Below are positions 35,682-45,692 of a DNA stretch of 64,000 bases, in pieces; positions within the stretch are counted from its first letter, which is position 1, and every line of letters begins with the position of its first letter. The stretch spans positions 1 through 64,000 of the forward strand of contig NZ_FOUB01000016.1 of NCBI RefSeq assembly GCF_900114745.1, written 5' to 3'. This DNA is from Nitrosomonas communis. GTDB lineage: Bacteria; Pseudomonadota; Gammaproteobacteria; Burkholderiales; Nitrosomonadaceae. A program made the translations under genes and the position numbers. Below the pieces are notes generated by a model. The model made no database searches, was not told the DNA's origin, and saw only the letters and a program-made list of their open reading frames with translations.

Positions 35682-36929
35682 TCAGCTACCAATGATTAGA
35701 TCAAATATTTTAAAACCTGCTATATATGTGCCAATGGCTGATCCGAATGAAGAAAACAGAAATATCAGTAAAATACGGGTTACTCGATTATGCCACCAGC
35801 CTTTTAGGCTAGCCGTATCACTTCTAAGACGACTAAAATCACCCACTGTAGGTTTGCGTAAATAGGCCTCTACTAAAGCTGTAAACATTCCAACCCCTGT
35901 TGTTGGATCAAGCGAGGTAATTGGAGCAGCTAGAAAAGCAGTTAAAATTGTGAGTGGATGAGCAAGTACGATGGTAGCACCCAAAGCGGCTAAACCGCCA
36001 TTGATGAGTATCCAATCGATTATCATGGTTATACCAATCTCAGGACTACGCATAAACCCTATTGTAAAGCCGGTCAGCACCATGGCTACGATCACCCATG
36101 GTAGAAATTTGAACCAATTGGTGGATTCTGGAATGGTGTCAAGCTGCTGAATAGCTACATCCGGATCGTTAATCCTGCCATTCATCATGATTTGCTCAAT
36201 TCCTTTCAAGTGCCCCGCACCTACCACTGCAAGGGTATGTTGATAGTTGTTTTCCATACATTCTTTTAAGAGACGTGCCGACATATATTCATCACGTTCA
36301 CTAATCAGTGGTTGATATAAATGCTTTTCATTTTCTGCAAACTGTGAAAAAGCACTTTCCAACACATCACCTTCTTTCAACCGCTCGATTTCTTCAGCAC
36401 TGACTGTTTCCCGTGTAATGATGCTGGCTAGCAAACCACTATATAACTCCATACGTCTCCACCATGGTACGTTGTGATAGATGCGCTTAAGCGTGGTTCC
36501 AATCTCTCTATCAATCAGTAAAACCGGTAATTTGGCTTCTGTTGCGTCTTTAATAGCGGTTCGCATTTCTGCGCCTGGTTCGACACCTAATCGTTCAGCC
36601 ATCCGCTGCTGAAAAGCTCCTAGCGCTAGACTGGCAGCAACCATACTTGCTTGACCTTTTTTAATAACCTGGAAGAGATCCATTTTGCTTAATAGATCTG
36701 GATTGACAATGGCCTTATGACGGCTTGGGCATAATTCGACAGCAACCGCGTCAAATTCACCAGTGGCAATCAATTCTTTCACTTTATCCGCACTGGTTTG
36801 AGAAATATGTGCGGTACCGAGGATGGTAATTTTATGACCATCTACTTCAAAAGTCTTGATGGGTTCTGTCTCAGTCTCTTTTTTTATTTTTATGGAGGAA
36901 GCTATCTGTTCTTGCATTAATTCAGACAT
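35682..36929 (-). CDS. TraB family membrane protein
   Basis: A 415-residue TraB/PrgY-type protein. Residues 30-230 form the soluble TraB domain with the two conserved signatures: ITILGTAHISQTSADKV plus AVAVELCPSRHKA, and LAVVGAGHLKGIEQ. The GXXH and Glu residues of this fold are intact, so a metallohydrolase activity is possible. The C-terminal 150 residues hold about four membrane helices. Members modulate peptide pheromone signalling in enterococci, but most bacterial members have no assigned role. Confidence 0.87.
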   Translation of the reverse strand: MSELMQEQIASSIKIKKETETEPIKTFEVDGHKITILGTAHISQTSADKVKELIATGEFDAVAVELCPSRHKAIVNPDLLSKMDLFQVIKKGQASMVAASLALGAFQQRMAERLGVEPGAEMRTAIKDATEAKLPVLLIDREIGTTLKRIYHNVPWWRRMELYSGLLASIITRETVSAEEIERLKEGDVLESAFSQFAENEKHLYQPLISERDEYMSARLLKECMENNYQHTLAVVGAGHLKGIEQIMMNGRINDPDVAIQQLDTIPESTNWFKFLPWVIVAMVLTGFTIGFMRSPEIGITMIIDWILINGGLAALGATIVLAHPLTILTAFLAAPITSLDPTTGVGMFTALVEAYLRKPTVGDFSRLRSDTASLKGWWHNRVTRILLIFLFSSFGSAIGTYIAGFKIFDLIIGS

Positions 36930-37376
36930 TATGGATTAAGGCTTGAGGTAAGGTTATTTTAAGTAGTGGAAATATTGCTAATTCAATTTTTTTATCTAAA
37001 GATATAAGCCTTTATTTATTCAGACTGATCAGTTATAAACAGGCAGTATAATCGATATCACAAATAGAAAACGGTAGATATTCAGTGAAAAAAGTAGCTT
37101 TATAATTCTATTTATTTGATGTTATCACATACAAAAAGTATTTAACTTATTAAATTTATGTACTTTTTATTGGTGGAAATCTGCATGAAAATATGATGCC
37201 GATCATCAAAATTCAGCTTTAGGACATTGCTGTCCATTACAAGTCAGCCTAGTTAGTAAAAATAATTGACTTCTAGTCAGATAAGATGAGCACGTATTAG
37301 AACAACATGCATTCGCTACTATTTCATATCGATGCATTACAAAGCTATTCGCAACATGCATAATAAAATCTATTTA
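36930..37376. other. AT-rich intergenic stretch
   Basis: No gene is recognised in these 450 bases. It is the upstream region of the TraB-like gene and ends at a MITE. Confidence 0.25.
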
Positions 37377-37485
37377 ATTCTATTTCTAAATCAAAACTAA
37401 CTTTGTCAGCTTCACCTTGCCGTATTATTTTTATTTATACTGTCTGCGGCTCGCCTTCGCATTATTTTTGATTTAGAAATGGAAT
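37377..37485. repeat. MITE family I, copy 7 (full length)
   Basis: Ends ATTCTATTTCTAAATCAAAA and TTTTGATTTAGAAATGGAAT. The centre has a short extra TTTTTA insertion relative to the consensus, making it 109 bp. Confidence 0.88.
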
Positions 37486-37725
37486 AATATAAATTATGTT
37501 ATTGCCAAATTATCATTTTCGATCAATTCTATCCATTTCGATATAAACATATATCCAAGACAGCCTAATTTTATGTTTCAAAACATTATAAATACCTGAA
37601 TTTTTAGTGGCGCTTCATTTCTCAAGCTAAATATTGCTTTTGACTGCTTCTCAATGTGTTCAATAGCATGCTAGATTCTCTGGTTCATCCTTTTTAAATA
37701 AGGAAATTACTTTTTTCCTACACTT

Positions 37726-38361
37726 ATGTTTCTTATTGATTTTATTCTCCATATTGACAAGCATCTTCATGAACTCGCATCAGAATATGGGCTATGGCTC
37801 TATGGCATTCTGTTCTTGATTATATTTTGTGAGACCGGACTTGTCGTGTTTCCTCTCTTGCCGGGTGATTCTCTATTATTCGCTGCAGGTTCTCTCGCAT
37901 CATTACAAAATTCACAACTCAATCCGCATTTTTTACTTGTTGGATTGTGCATCGCAGGTATTTTAGGGGACACTGTAAATTACTGGATCGGTAAAAAAAT
38001 TGGACCAAAAGTTTTTATCTCGCAAGAGTCTCGCTTCTTTAAACGCGAGTATTTAGACAAAACACAAGCCTTTTATCTCAAACACGGAAGTAAAACCATT
38101 ATCATTGCACGTTTTATTCCTATTATTCGTACATTCGCTCCCTTTATTGCGGGTATTGGAACCATGCCCTATCGCACTTTCATTGTGTATAACATAATTG
38201 GTGCTGTACTGTGGGTAGGGTTATTTATTTATGCCGGATATTATTTTGGACAACTCCCATTTATTCAGAAAAACTTCAAGTTTGTTATTTTTGCAATTAT
38301 CATTCTATCGATATCACCGCCCATCATTGAATATCTCAAACATCGCTATAAAAAACAATGA
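37726..38361 (+). CDS. DedA family membrane protein
   Basis: A 211-residue DedA/SNARE-associated protein with about five membrane segments. DedA proteins move lipids (undecaprenyl phosphate or phospholipid) across the membrane and affect membrane potential and drug tolerance. Signatures are [22 protein letters not shown] (about 36-57) and the basic [20 protein letters not shown] block (about 127-146) with its essential Arg residues, followed by TFIVYN. The ATG at 37726 has a weak ribosome-binding site. Stands alone between two MITE copies. Confidence 0.92.
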   Translation: MFLIDFILHIDKHLHELASEYGLWLYGILFLIIFCETGLVVFPLLPGDSLLFAAGSLASLQNSQLNPHFLLVGLCIAGILGDTVNYWIGKKIGPKVFISQESRFFKREYLDKTQAFYLKHGSKTIIIARFIPIIRTFAPFIAGIGTMPYRTFIVYNIIGAVLWVGLFIYAGYYFGQLPFIQKNFKFVIFAIIILSISPPIIEYLKHRYKKQ

Positions 38362-38413
38362 AGTAGATGCAATAAATTAAGATCTGGGCTTCTACATTAT
38401 CAAAAACCGATTT

Positions 38414-38516
38414 ATTCCATTTCTAAATCAAAATTGACTTTGGTGGCTTCACCTTGCCGTATTATTGATACTGTCTGCGGTTCGCCTTCGCGTCATTTTT
38501 GATCTGAAAATGAAAT
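38414..38516. repeat. MITE family I, copy 8
   Basis: Ends ATTCCATTTCTAAATCAAAA and TTTTTGATCTGAAAATGAAAT; three changes weaken the right end. It lies between the convergent dedA-type and hpnN genes and, when transcribed, would fold into a hairpin. Confidence 0.88.
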
Positions 38517-38576
38517 TACAATTTCAGATAATTGATAATGCGTTTCTCAGTGCAAAAAATTTAACGTTACCGAGAT

Positions 38577-41222
38577 TCATGATTTTGCATACTGAGCAGG
38601 GATCCGCAGCAGTGCTGGTAAGATGATGAGAGTACAAATCAAAGTAAAAGTTAACCCAACAGTAAGTAATGCACCCATACTGGCGGTACCTTTGTGCGGT
38701 GAGAACATGAGGCTTGCAAAATCAACCAAGGCAGTTAAAGCACTATAAAAAATAGCACGCGCAGTACTAGTGTGGATCAGGATTTCGCTTTCTTGTTTGT
38801 TATCCAAGCTTCGGTGCACCATATGCAGGCTGCTGTCAATACCCAGGCCAAGTAATAACGGCAAGGCGATAATATTGGCAAAGTTAAACGGTATATTCAG
38901 CAAGACAGTGAAAACACCAGTAAATACACTAGACAGCAAAAGTGGAATCAGCACGAGTAAAGTATATTTTATACTGCGCAATAATATCAAAAGTGCCACT
39001 GTGATCCCGATCAGGGCCAAAGAGAAAGCCTGAATGAATGCTTCTACTACTGCCTCACCTGCTTCAAGACTTACCACCGGCATTCCGGTAGCATGCGGCG
39101 CTATTTGCTGTACTGCTCTTACAAAGCGAGCCAATGCTTCATTGTCGCCGATATCTTCGGATGGGTAAACAGCAATTCGATATTCTCCTGTATGGCTGAG
39201 CCAGCGTCTGCTGAGTGACCCGGGTAGATCTTGTTCGCTAAAGGGTGTCGCTTCAACCGAAGTGCGTAAGCGCTGAATTGCAATAGGTAAGGTGTAAAGT
39301 AGATCCTCTTCTATTGAATGCAGTAATTTTTCCTTATCGCTGAAATTCATTCTGTCTAACCGACTAAACAGCTTTGCAAGAGATGTTTTGAGAGCACGCG
39401 CAGAATCAGATAGGGATGATTCGGGGTGTTCCTTAATATAAAGGTCTAATGCTGTACTTAAAGCATCTAATTCTTCGAGCTGCTGCATCACCATTTGCTT
39501 ATCTGTCGGAGGCTCCGGCAATGATAGTAGGAGTGGACCGATGATAAGTGCCATTTCCTCAATAGCGGAAAGTTTCTCTTCCTGCTCCGTTGGTACAAAA
39601 TCAAGAAATGTAATTATTTTGCCTACTTCAGGAAGCTCAGCTAAGCGCTCTTTTAATTGTCGCGCTTCTTCACGATTCTTGGTTAACACGATAGCATGCC
39701 AAGGTGAATGTTCAGGGAATGCGAGTAACTCCCGAAAAGTCTGCACCGCTTTTCCTTTCGGGTCTTGCATATTAAGCAAATTGTAGTCAAACCTTACCCG
39801 AGGTAATAGCGCTATAGCAATAAGTAGCAGCACAAAAATAGCGGCATACGTCAATTTGTGCCACTTTAAGGAAAACTCAAGCACTTTGCCTAGAGATCCC
39901 TTTATGCCCGCTTCAGGAATAGATCGTTTTGACAAATATCGTAACAGGGCAGGTCCTATGATGAAAGTAACCAGCAAGCTGATCAGCATACCGGTGCCGG
40001 AAATAATGCCTAATTCCGCTACTCCACTGTAACTGGTGGGTATAAATGCATAAAAACCAATAGCGTTGGCAATAGTGCATGCAGCCAAAGCACTCCCGGC
40101 TTCACCACCCGCCTTATACATGGCTTCTGTTGAGATTTGACCATTCTCTAACACTTCACGATATCGTAACAAAAAGTGAATAGCGAAATCTGCACCGAGA
40201 CCTATGTATAGCACTGCAAAAGCGATAGAGATAACATTCAGTTGACCAATGGCAGCGGTAGCAAAGGCTGCTGTAAGCAACAATCCTAACGTTAAGCAAA
40301 GCAATACCGCAAGCGCCATACCAATCGAGCGCATTGCAAAATAGAGGACTATTCCCACCAGTACCAAGGTGATGATCCCAGCATATTCCATGCCACTGAG
40401 CGAACTCTTGAGCTCATCATCAGCTAACGCCATATCACCCGTAACACGCAGCTGAATTGGACCATCTTCTGTTAAGCCAATATCTCTCGCCGCAGTATAA
40501 ACTGCAGATATAGCCTGTTCACTTGCAAAAAGCTGTGAGTAATCTGGTCTTGGTTTTACCAAAATTATCTCTTGATAACTATTTTTCTGTGGTTCACCGC
40601 GAAAAAGTGTCTGCCATGATAGCTGCTGTGGCTTACCTGCAAGCTGCGCATCCAGAGTATCGCTCATACTTTTTAACACCGGCCCCAACTCCAAGTTCCG
40701 CCCTTTACTTAATTCTTTTATTGCTCCAGTAAGCACTGAGGCAAAAGTATGGAGTGATGGATTATCAGCAATGCGCGCAATTAATGGTTGTGCCTCTGCC
40801 AAGCGATCAGTAATGCGTTCGAGTTCTGAAATATTCTCGTAAAGTAAGCCATTGCGCTCAAAAAAAACATCAACATTGGGAGCATAAACATCAATAAAAT
40901 TCTTAGGGTCTTCTTTTAAGCGCGCTGCAAGCTGACCAGCAGCAGAATAAGCCTGCTCCGGTGTAGGCGCATCCAACACGAGCAGCAGAATATCCATCTC
41001 CTGGGGAAATGTTTTATTGTAGTGCATGCTATTAACACGAAATGGCAGATGCTCAGAGAGCATATCTGTAGTATCGGTATTCATACCAAGGTTGCGCACG
41101 ACATATATAGTGCTAGCTATAGCTATCAGGAATGCTGCAAACAGAATCCAGGGAGCATAGTGGTAAGAGAAGCGGGCGCATCGAGCAAAGGCTCTATAGG
41201 TATAACTGTGTGGAGCTTCCAT
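38577..41222 (-). CDS. hpnN: Hopanoid-associated RND transporter HpnN
   Basis: An 881-residue RND-superfamily protein of the MMPL/HpnN branch that carries hopanoids from the inner to the outer membrane. The ATG follows AAGGAAA. The protein has an N-terminal helix (about 24-42), a long periplasmic loop, five or six helices at about 270-445 (with GLGADFAIHFLLRYRE), a second loop, and a matching C-terminal bundle (GLGIDSSLHMVHR, about 790-805). The paired GXD motifs supply the proton relay. No other hopanoid gene lies alongside. Confidence 0.87.
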   Translation of the reverse strand: MEAPHSYTYRAFARCARFSYHYAPWILFAAFLIAIASTIYVVRNLGMNTDTTDMLSEHLPFRVNSMHYNKTFPQEMDILLLVLDAPTPEQAYSAAGQLAARLKEDPKNFIDVYAPNVDVFFERNGLLYENISELERITDRLAEAQPLIARIADNPSLHTFASVLTGAIKELSKGRNLELGPVLKSMSDTLDAQLAGKPQQLSWQTLFRGEPQKNSYQEIILVKPRPDYSQLFASEQAISAVYTAARDIGLTEDGPIQLRVTGDMALADDELKSSLSGMEYAGIITLVLVGIVLYFAMRSIGMALAVLLCLTLGLLLTAAFATAAIGQLNVISIAFAVLYIGLGADFAIHFLLRYREVLENGQISTEAMYKAGGEAGSALAACTIANAIGFYAFIPTSYSGVAELGIISGTGMLISLLVTFIIGPALLRYLSKRSIPEAGIKGSLGKVLEFSLKWHKLTYAAIFVLLLIAIALLPRVRFDYNLLNMQDPKGKAVQTFRELLAFPEHSPWHAIVLTKNREEARQLKERLAELPEVGKIITFLDFVPTEQEEKLSAIEEMALIIGPLLLSLPEPPTDKQMVMQQLEELDALSTALDLYIKEHPESSLSDSARALKTSLAKLFSRLDRMNFSDKEKLLHSIEEDLLYTLPIAIQRLRTSVEATPFSEQDLPGSLSRRWLSHTGEYRIAVYPSEDIGDNEALARFVRAVQQIAPHATGMPVVSLEAGEAVVEAFIQAFSLALIGITVALLILLRSIKYTLLVLIPLLLSSVFTGVFTVLLNIPFNFANIIALPLLLGLGIDSSLHMVHRSLDNKQESEILIHTSTARAIFYSALTALVDFASLMFSPHKGTASMGALLTVGLTFTLICTLIILPALLRIPAQYAKS

Positions 41223-41534
41223 TTTTCAATTTCCTTCTGGAAACAATCTGAGAAAATTAGCTTTAAACTGCCAGTGTGTCAGTGCTAATTCCTAATGATA
41301 GGATGTAAGCGGGTTCTGACAGTCTGCTGGAGAAAAAAGCTGAGAGTATTTCATAATAGGATGCGTTATTCAAACCCTTAAAAAGCTCAGCAGCAATAAG
41401 TTAAGCAGTACAGTCGAGTAATTCGATATTGTTTAGCCACATCAGTAACTTTCCAATGGCCTTGTTTGATAAGGCTGTTAAATTGCCCTAACGCTCCAGT
41501 AAGCGCTAATAATTGAATGTATTTATGGATATTC

Positions 41535-41636
41535 TTCCATTTCCAAATCAAACATGACGCGAAAGCGAGCCGCAGACAGTATCAATAATACGGCAAGGTG
41601 AAGTCGACAAAGTCATTTTTGATTGAGAAATGGAAT
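41535..41636. repeat. MITE family I, copy 9
   Basis: Ends TTCCATTTCCAAATCAAAC and TTTTTGATTGAGAAATGGAAT, orientation as copy 1. It lies in the divergent gap between hpnN and the TauE-like gene. Confidence 0.88.
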
Positions 41637-41771
41637 TCAATCCTCGTATTTACCGGAATACACTCATCAGCGTTAGAAATTTTTCATATAAGCTTATTAC
41701 ATAATATTATTTCTCATTTTCCTTGGGCAAGACTATAGTGCCAGAAATTTTAAGACTATTAAGTTAAGCTC

Positions 41772-42752
41772 ATGAAAATCCGCAATTTGGACTTGACACT
41801 CAATCCGGTAAATGAAGAGCACCAACAATTGGGATTACCACCTGTTGAAGATACGGTATCTCACTTAGAGGCACATCCTTTTTTACGTGCTTCCGTCTGG
41901 TTTGCTGTCATTATTTTAATTTCGCTTATTTTATTTCTGATTGGTCGCTTCTTTCTTGCACAAGATTGGGTTGATAGTTGGTTGATCATTAACGGTACGC
42001 TGGATAGCAGAATTTTCTGGAGCGCTGTTGCCGTTGGTTTTCTCGCACAAGTGATTGATGGTGCATTGGGCATGGCCTATGGCATTACAGCAACGACTTT
42101 TTTATTAGCAACAGGTGCAAATCCCGCAGCAGCTAGTGCTAGCGTCCATATTGCTGAGATTTTCACAACCGGGGTTTCAGGCATTGCTCATGCTAAATTT
42201 GGCAATGTGAATAAACACCTATTCACGCGCTTACTGGTACCAGGCATACTGGGTGGTATATTGGGCGCAGTATTAGTCACGCAAATAGACGGTACATTAT
42301 TTAAACCTTTTATCTCGGCTTACCTGCTTCTGCTAGGAATTTATATCCTGAGTAAAGCCTTTCGTCAATTAAATATTCGAAAAGAAGCTCCAAAACATGT
42401 AGGTAAACTGGCACTTTTTGGTAGTTTTATGGATTCTGCTGGTGGCGGAGGTTGGGGACCGATTGTAACTACAACCTTGGTGGGCACGGGTAATGATCCC
42501 CGTACAACAATTGGTTCAGTCAATTTTGCAGAATTTTTCTTGACGCTCACTAGCGCAGCCGTTTTTGCATTACTGATGGAAACAAATACTTGGCCACTTA
42601 TTATAGGCTTGATATTCGGAGGCTTATTTGCAGCTCCTTTTGCAGCTATCTTATGCAAAAAATTTCATGCACGCACATTACTCATACTAGTAGGAATTTT
42701 GATTACTATCATTAGTTTATATAATCTTTATAAAGCCTTTATTTCTTTATAA
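41772..42752 (+). CDS. TauE/SafE family sulfite-type exporter
   Basis: A 326-residue membrane permease of the TauE/SafE (formerly DUF81) family, which exports small sulfur compounds or organic anions. The N-terminal 40 residues are soluble; one helix at about 42-64 precedes the core of roughly eight helices. Two inverted family repeats are seen: GALGMAYGITATTFLLATGANPAAASASVH (about 97-126) and SAGGGGWGPIVTTTLVGTGNDPRTTIGSVN (about 220-249). Substrate unknown. Stands alone between two MITE copies. Confidence 0.88.
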   Translation: MKIRNLDLTLNPVNEEHQQLGLPPVEDTVSHLEAHPFLRASVWFAVIILISLILFLIGRFFLAQDWVDSWLIINGTLDSRIFWSAVAVGFLAQVIDGALGMAYGITATTFLLATGANPAAASASVHIAEIFTTGVSGIAHAKFGNVNKHLFTRLLVPGILGGILGAVLVTQIDGTLFKPFISAYLLLLGIYILSKAFRQLNIRKEAPKHVGKLALFGSFMDSAGGGGWGPIVTTTLVGTGNDPRTTIGSVNFAEFFLTLTSAAVFALLMETNTWPLIIGLIFGGLFAAPFAAILCKKFHARTLLILVGILITIISLYNLYKAFISL

Positions 42753-42840
42753 AAAGGAAACACTCGGCAGAACCACTCATAATAGAATAAACTGATCACG
42801 ATAAGAACGGTATTATGAGTTATTTGTAACGACACTTATT

Positions 42841-42943
42841 ATTCCATTTCCACATCAAAAATGACGCGAAGGCGAGCCGCAGACAGTATCAATAATACGG
42901 CAAGGTGAAGCTGACAAAGTCAGTTTTGATGTGGAAATGGAAT
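42841..42943. repeat. MITE family I, copy 10 (full length)
   Basis: Ends ATTCCATTTCCACATCAAAA and TTTTGATGTGGAAATGGAAT. Both arms share the same CA/TG compensating change, which keeps the stem paired. Confidence 0.9.
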
Positions 42944-43225
42944 TACTGGAATTTTAGCGTTACACTGGCAATCTGCAAGCAGGTTATAACCTGCAATTTT
43001 TGCATAATGAAAATTATCGCTGTCATTCTTGAATTCAGTTTGGTCGGCAGAGAATCTTAGCCATCTCGCCATAGCACATATAGAGATCACCTCTATAACA
43101 TCCATACTTATAACAGCAAATAATACTATGAAGAGAACATTCCCTTATTTTTGCCTAAGTATCTATGGCAATAAGATAATCGTTTTTAACAGTCAGCATT
43201 ATCCTACTAAACCAAAGGAGTAATT

Positions 43226-43699
43226 ATGGCCGATTATCAGCATATTCTGTTAGCAGTCGATTTTTCAGATGAGGATACGTATGTTGCCCGCAAAGCTGAG
43301 CGTTTGGCGACCTTCTTCAACGCGAAACTGAGTGTTATTCACATACTGGATAATATTCCAATGCCAGATACCGCCTATGGCACAGCGATTCCACTTTATT
43401 CGGATTCATCCTATGAGCTGCTTGAAATAGAAAAAAATAAATTGATCCACACGGCCAATCGATTAACTATTGACCCGACCAATCTATGGTTAATCTGGGG
43501 CAAACCGGAGGTAGAAATTATTCGAATCGCTAATCAAGAAGATATTGATTTGATCGTAGTAGGTTCACATGGACGACACGGCCTTGCATTACTTCTAGGA
43601 TCGACTGCCAATGGTGTGCTGCACCATGCTCAGTGCGATGTTCTGGCAGTTCGCTTACAGGATGAGTGGGCAGAATCGACAATATTGGCTTATTCCTAG
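43226..43699 (+). CDS. Universal stress protein UspA family
   Basis: A 157-residue cytoplasmic UspA-fold protein, with a strong AAAGGAG ribosome-binding site. The N-terminal strand HILLAVDFSDED carries the conserved Asp. The ATP-binding motif is present at the C-terminus: VVGSHGRHGLALLLGSTANGVL fits G-2x-G-9x-G-S/T. Usp proteins protect during stress and starvation. It converges with bamD. Confidence 0.92.
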   Translation: MADYQHILLAVDFSDEDTYVARKAERLATFFNAKLSVIHILDNIPMPDTAYGTAIPLYSDSSYELLEIEKNKLIHTANRLTIDPTNLWLIWGKPEVEIIRIANQEDIDLIVVGSHGRHGLALLLGSTANGVLHHAQCDVLAVRLQDEWAESTILAYS

Positions 43700-43732
43700 A
43701 AATATTCGCGCTCTTTCCAACAGATCACGCGC

Positions 43733-44533
43733 TTACCATATTTTCCACCAGGATTCTTTCCCTAACGAATCCGAACCTGACAGATATTCACTTTGAGGAA
43801 AATTCTTTCTCATGACCCTTTCCACGTCTTCTCGTAAATCGTTCATTCCCATTCTATCATAGGCTCTAGCCATGATGTACAGGGCCTCTTCTGTAGCAGG
43901 TGTTTGCGGATATTCTTCCAGAACATATTGTGCACGCCTGACCGCAGCGATATATGCTTTACGTTTCATATAATAGCGCGCAACATATATTTCACTTTTA
44001 GCGACTACATTAACCAAATGTGCCATTCGCTTAAGCGCATCAGGGGTGTACTTGCTTTTCGGAAAGCGGGTAACCAGCTCTTTGAAATTTTCAAATGATT
44101 CACGCGAGGCCTTCGAATCACGCTCACTCATATCCTGATTAATAATCCTCGATGAAATATAGCCCAGGATACCCAAGTCATCATGAAAATTAGCTAACCC
44201 TTTGATATAATATGCATAGTCAACATTTGGGTGGTGTGGATAAAGCTGAATGAAACGATCTGCTGCCGCAATCGCCGAAGCCTGTTGCTGATCTTTATAA
44301 TAAGCATATGCAATTTCAAGTTGCGCTTGTTGCGCAAACCGCCCATAAGGATAGCGTGCCTCCAGTGCTTCGAATAATTTTATAGCAGCTTCATAATTAC
44401 CATTATTTAGTTCATTCTTAGCTTCAGAGTAAAATTTATTGGGAGACCATTGGCTATTGTCCGTTGTTTTTTCCTTCAATAAACCGCATGCTGATAACCC
44501 AAAAATTAAAATTAATATTAAACGATGCCACAT
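43733..44533 (-). CDS. bamD: BamD outer-membrane assembly lipoprotein
   Basis: A 266-residue lipoprotein of the BAM complex, which folds beta-barrel proteins into the outer membrane. The ATG at 44533 (AGGAAA ribosome-binding site) opens a signal peptide with the lipobox LSAC (Cys at 16). Five tetratricopeptide-like repeats follow, starting FYSEAKNELNNGNYEAAIKLFEAL and ARYPYGRFAQQAQLEIAYAYY. Its start codon overlaps that of rluD on the other strand by two bases. Confidence 0.95.
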   Translation of the reverse strand: MWHRLILILIFGLSACGLLKEKTTDNSQWSPNKFYSEAKNELNNGNYEAAIKLFEALEARYPYGRFAQQAQLEIAYAYYKDQQQASAIAAADRFIQLYPHHPNVDYAYYIKGLANFHDDLGILGYISSRIINQDMSERDSKASRESFENFKELVTRFPKSKYTPDALKRMAHLVNVVAKSEIYVARYYMKRKAYIAAVRRAQYVLEEYPQTPATEEALYIMARAYDRMGMNDLREDVERVMRKNFPQSEYLSGSDSLGKESWWKIW

Positions 44534-45569
44534 GAAATTTCCTATAGAAGCAAACAAACCTCTTCAAGATTATAGCGTAAAGTCATCTTTATTCGCATTG
44601 GCTGAACAAACTGAAGCGATTATTGAATTGGTTGTACCTCAAAATTGTATTGGGCTTCGTCTAGACCTTGTATTAGCACAATTACTGCCACACTGGTCGC
44701 GCAGCCGTTTGCAATCATGGATACTTGAAAAACGTGTGAACGTAGATGGCAAGATTGCTACACCCAAACAAAAAATTTGGGGGAACGAAAAAATTAGTAT
44801 TAAACCCCATATTATACCAATCAACGAGACGCATGTTGCAGAAGCAATTTCACTTGAGATCCTTTATGAAGATAATTACCTACTTGTCATCAACAAACCA
44901 GCAGGGATGGTTGTACATCCTGGCAATGGAAATTGGCAGGGCACACTATTAAATGCACTCCTTCATCATTCCAAACAGCTTAATGATATTCCCAGAGCGG
45001 GTATCGTCCATCGGCTAGACAAAGATACGAGTGGTTTACTCGTTGTCGCAAAAACAATAGAGGCCCAAACCAGTCTGGTGCGGCAACTGCAAGAGCATAG
45101 CGTCGAGCGGAATTATTTAGCAATTGTATTAGGTGAGGTCAAACAGAACGGTTATATCGATGCCCCTGTAGGGCGGCATCCCGTACAACGCACAAAAATG
45201 GCTGTAACCATCCATGGCAAACCAGCGCGTACTTATTATCAAATATTAGAATCATTCAACGGTTGCACCCTGCTTCGTTGCAGGCTTGAAACCGGCCGGA
45301 CTCATCAGATCCGCGTACACATGCACAATATGGGCCATCCGCTCGTGGGCGATCCGGTCTACACTGGCAAAACCAGGAAACTACCTATGGAAATAGCGCG
45401 ATTGATTACCCAATTCCCGAGACAAGCTTTGCATGCACAACAGCTAGCCTTGGTTCATCCGCTGCATGACGAAACGATGAGATGGAATTCTGAACTACCA
45501 GACGATATGAGTGTATTGCTGCAGGGACTACGGCAATACAGTACATCGCCAAGTCTGTCCTCATTTTAA
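44532..45569 (+). CDS. rluD: RluD 23S rRNA pseudouridine synthase
   Basis: A 345-residue enzyme that makes pseudouridines in helix 69 of 23S rRNA. An S4 RNA-binding domain occupies about 38-95 (LRLDLVLAQLLPHWSRSRLQSWI). The catalytic domain has the HRLDKDTSGLLVVAK motif with the nucleophilic Asp, plus RLETGRTHQIRVHM. The ATG at 44532 gives the best start, though its ribosome-binding site is poor. It is divergent from bamD with no space between the starts, so promoters must lie within the neighbouring coding regions. Confidence 0.94.
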   Translation: MKFPIEANKPLQDYSVKSSLFALAEQTEAIIELVVPQNCIGLRLDLVLAQLLPHWSRSRLQSWILEKRVNVDGKIATPKQKIWGNEKISIKPHIIPINETHVAEAISLEILYEDNYLLVINKPAGMVVHPGNGNWQGTLLNALLHHSKQLNDIPRAGIVHRLDKDTSGLLVVAKTIEAQTSLVRQLQEHSVERNYLAIVLGEVKQNGYIDAPVGRHPVQRTKMAVTIHGKPARTYYQILESFNGCTLLRCRLETGRTHQIRVHMHNMGHPLVGDPVYTGKTRKLPMEIARLITQFPRQALHAQQLALVHPLHDETMRWNSELPDDMSVLLQGLRQYSTSPSLSSF

Positions 45570-45624
45570 TCTCTTGATAGAGAACCTACTGAGCTAGGAT
45601 ATATAAAAACTAAGAGACCATATC

Positions 45625-45650
45625 AGAAATGCACCCGCAGGTGCATTTCT
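45625..45650. terminator. Bidirectional hairpin terminator
   Basis: An 11-bp perfect stem, AGAAATGCACC / GGTGCATTTCT, with loop CGCA lies between the convergent rluD and porin genes. A short T/A-rich tail (TAAATAATTT) follows on the plus strand. It probably ends both transcripts. Confidence 0.7.
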
Positions 45651-45692
45651 TAAATAATTTAACAACTCACTATCTCCTAGAAAAGTTTTAAA

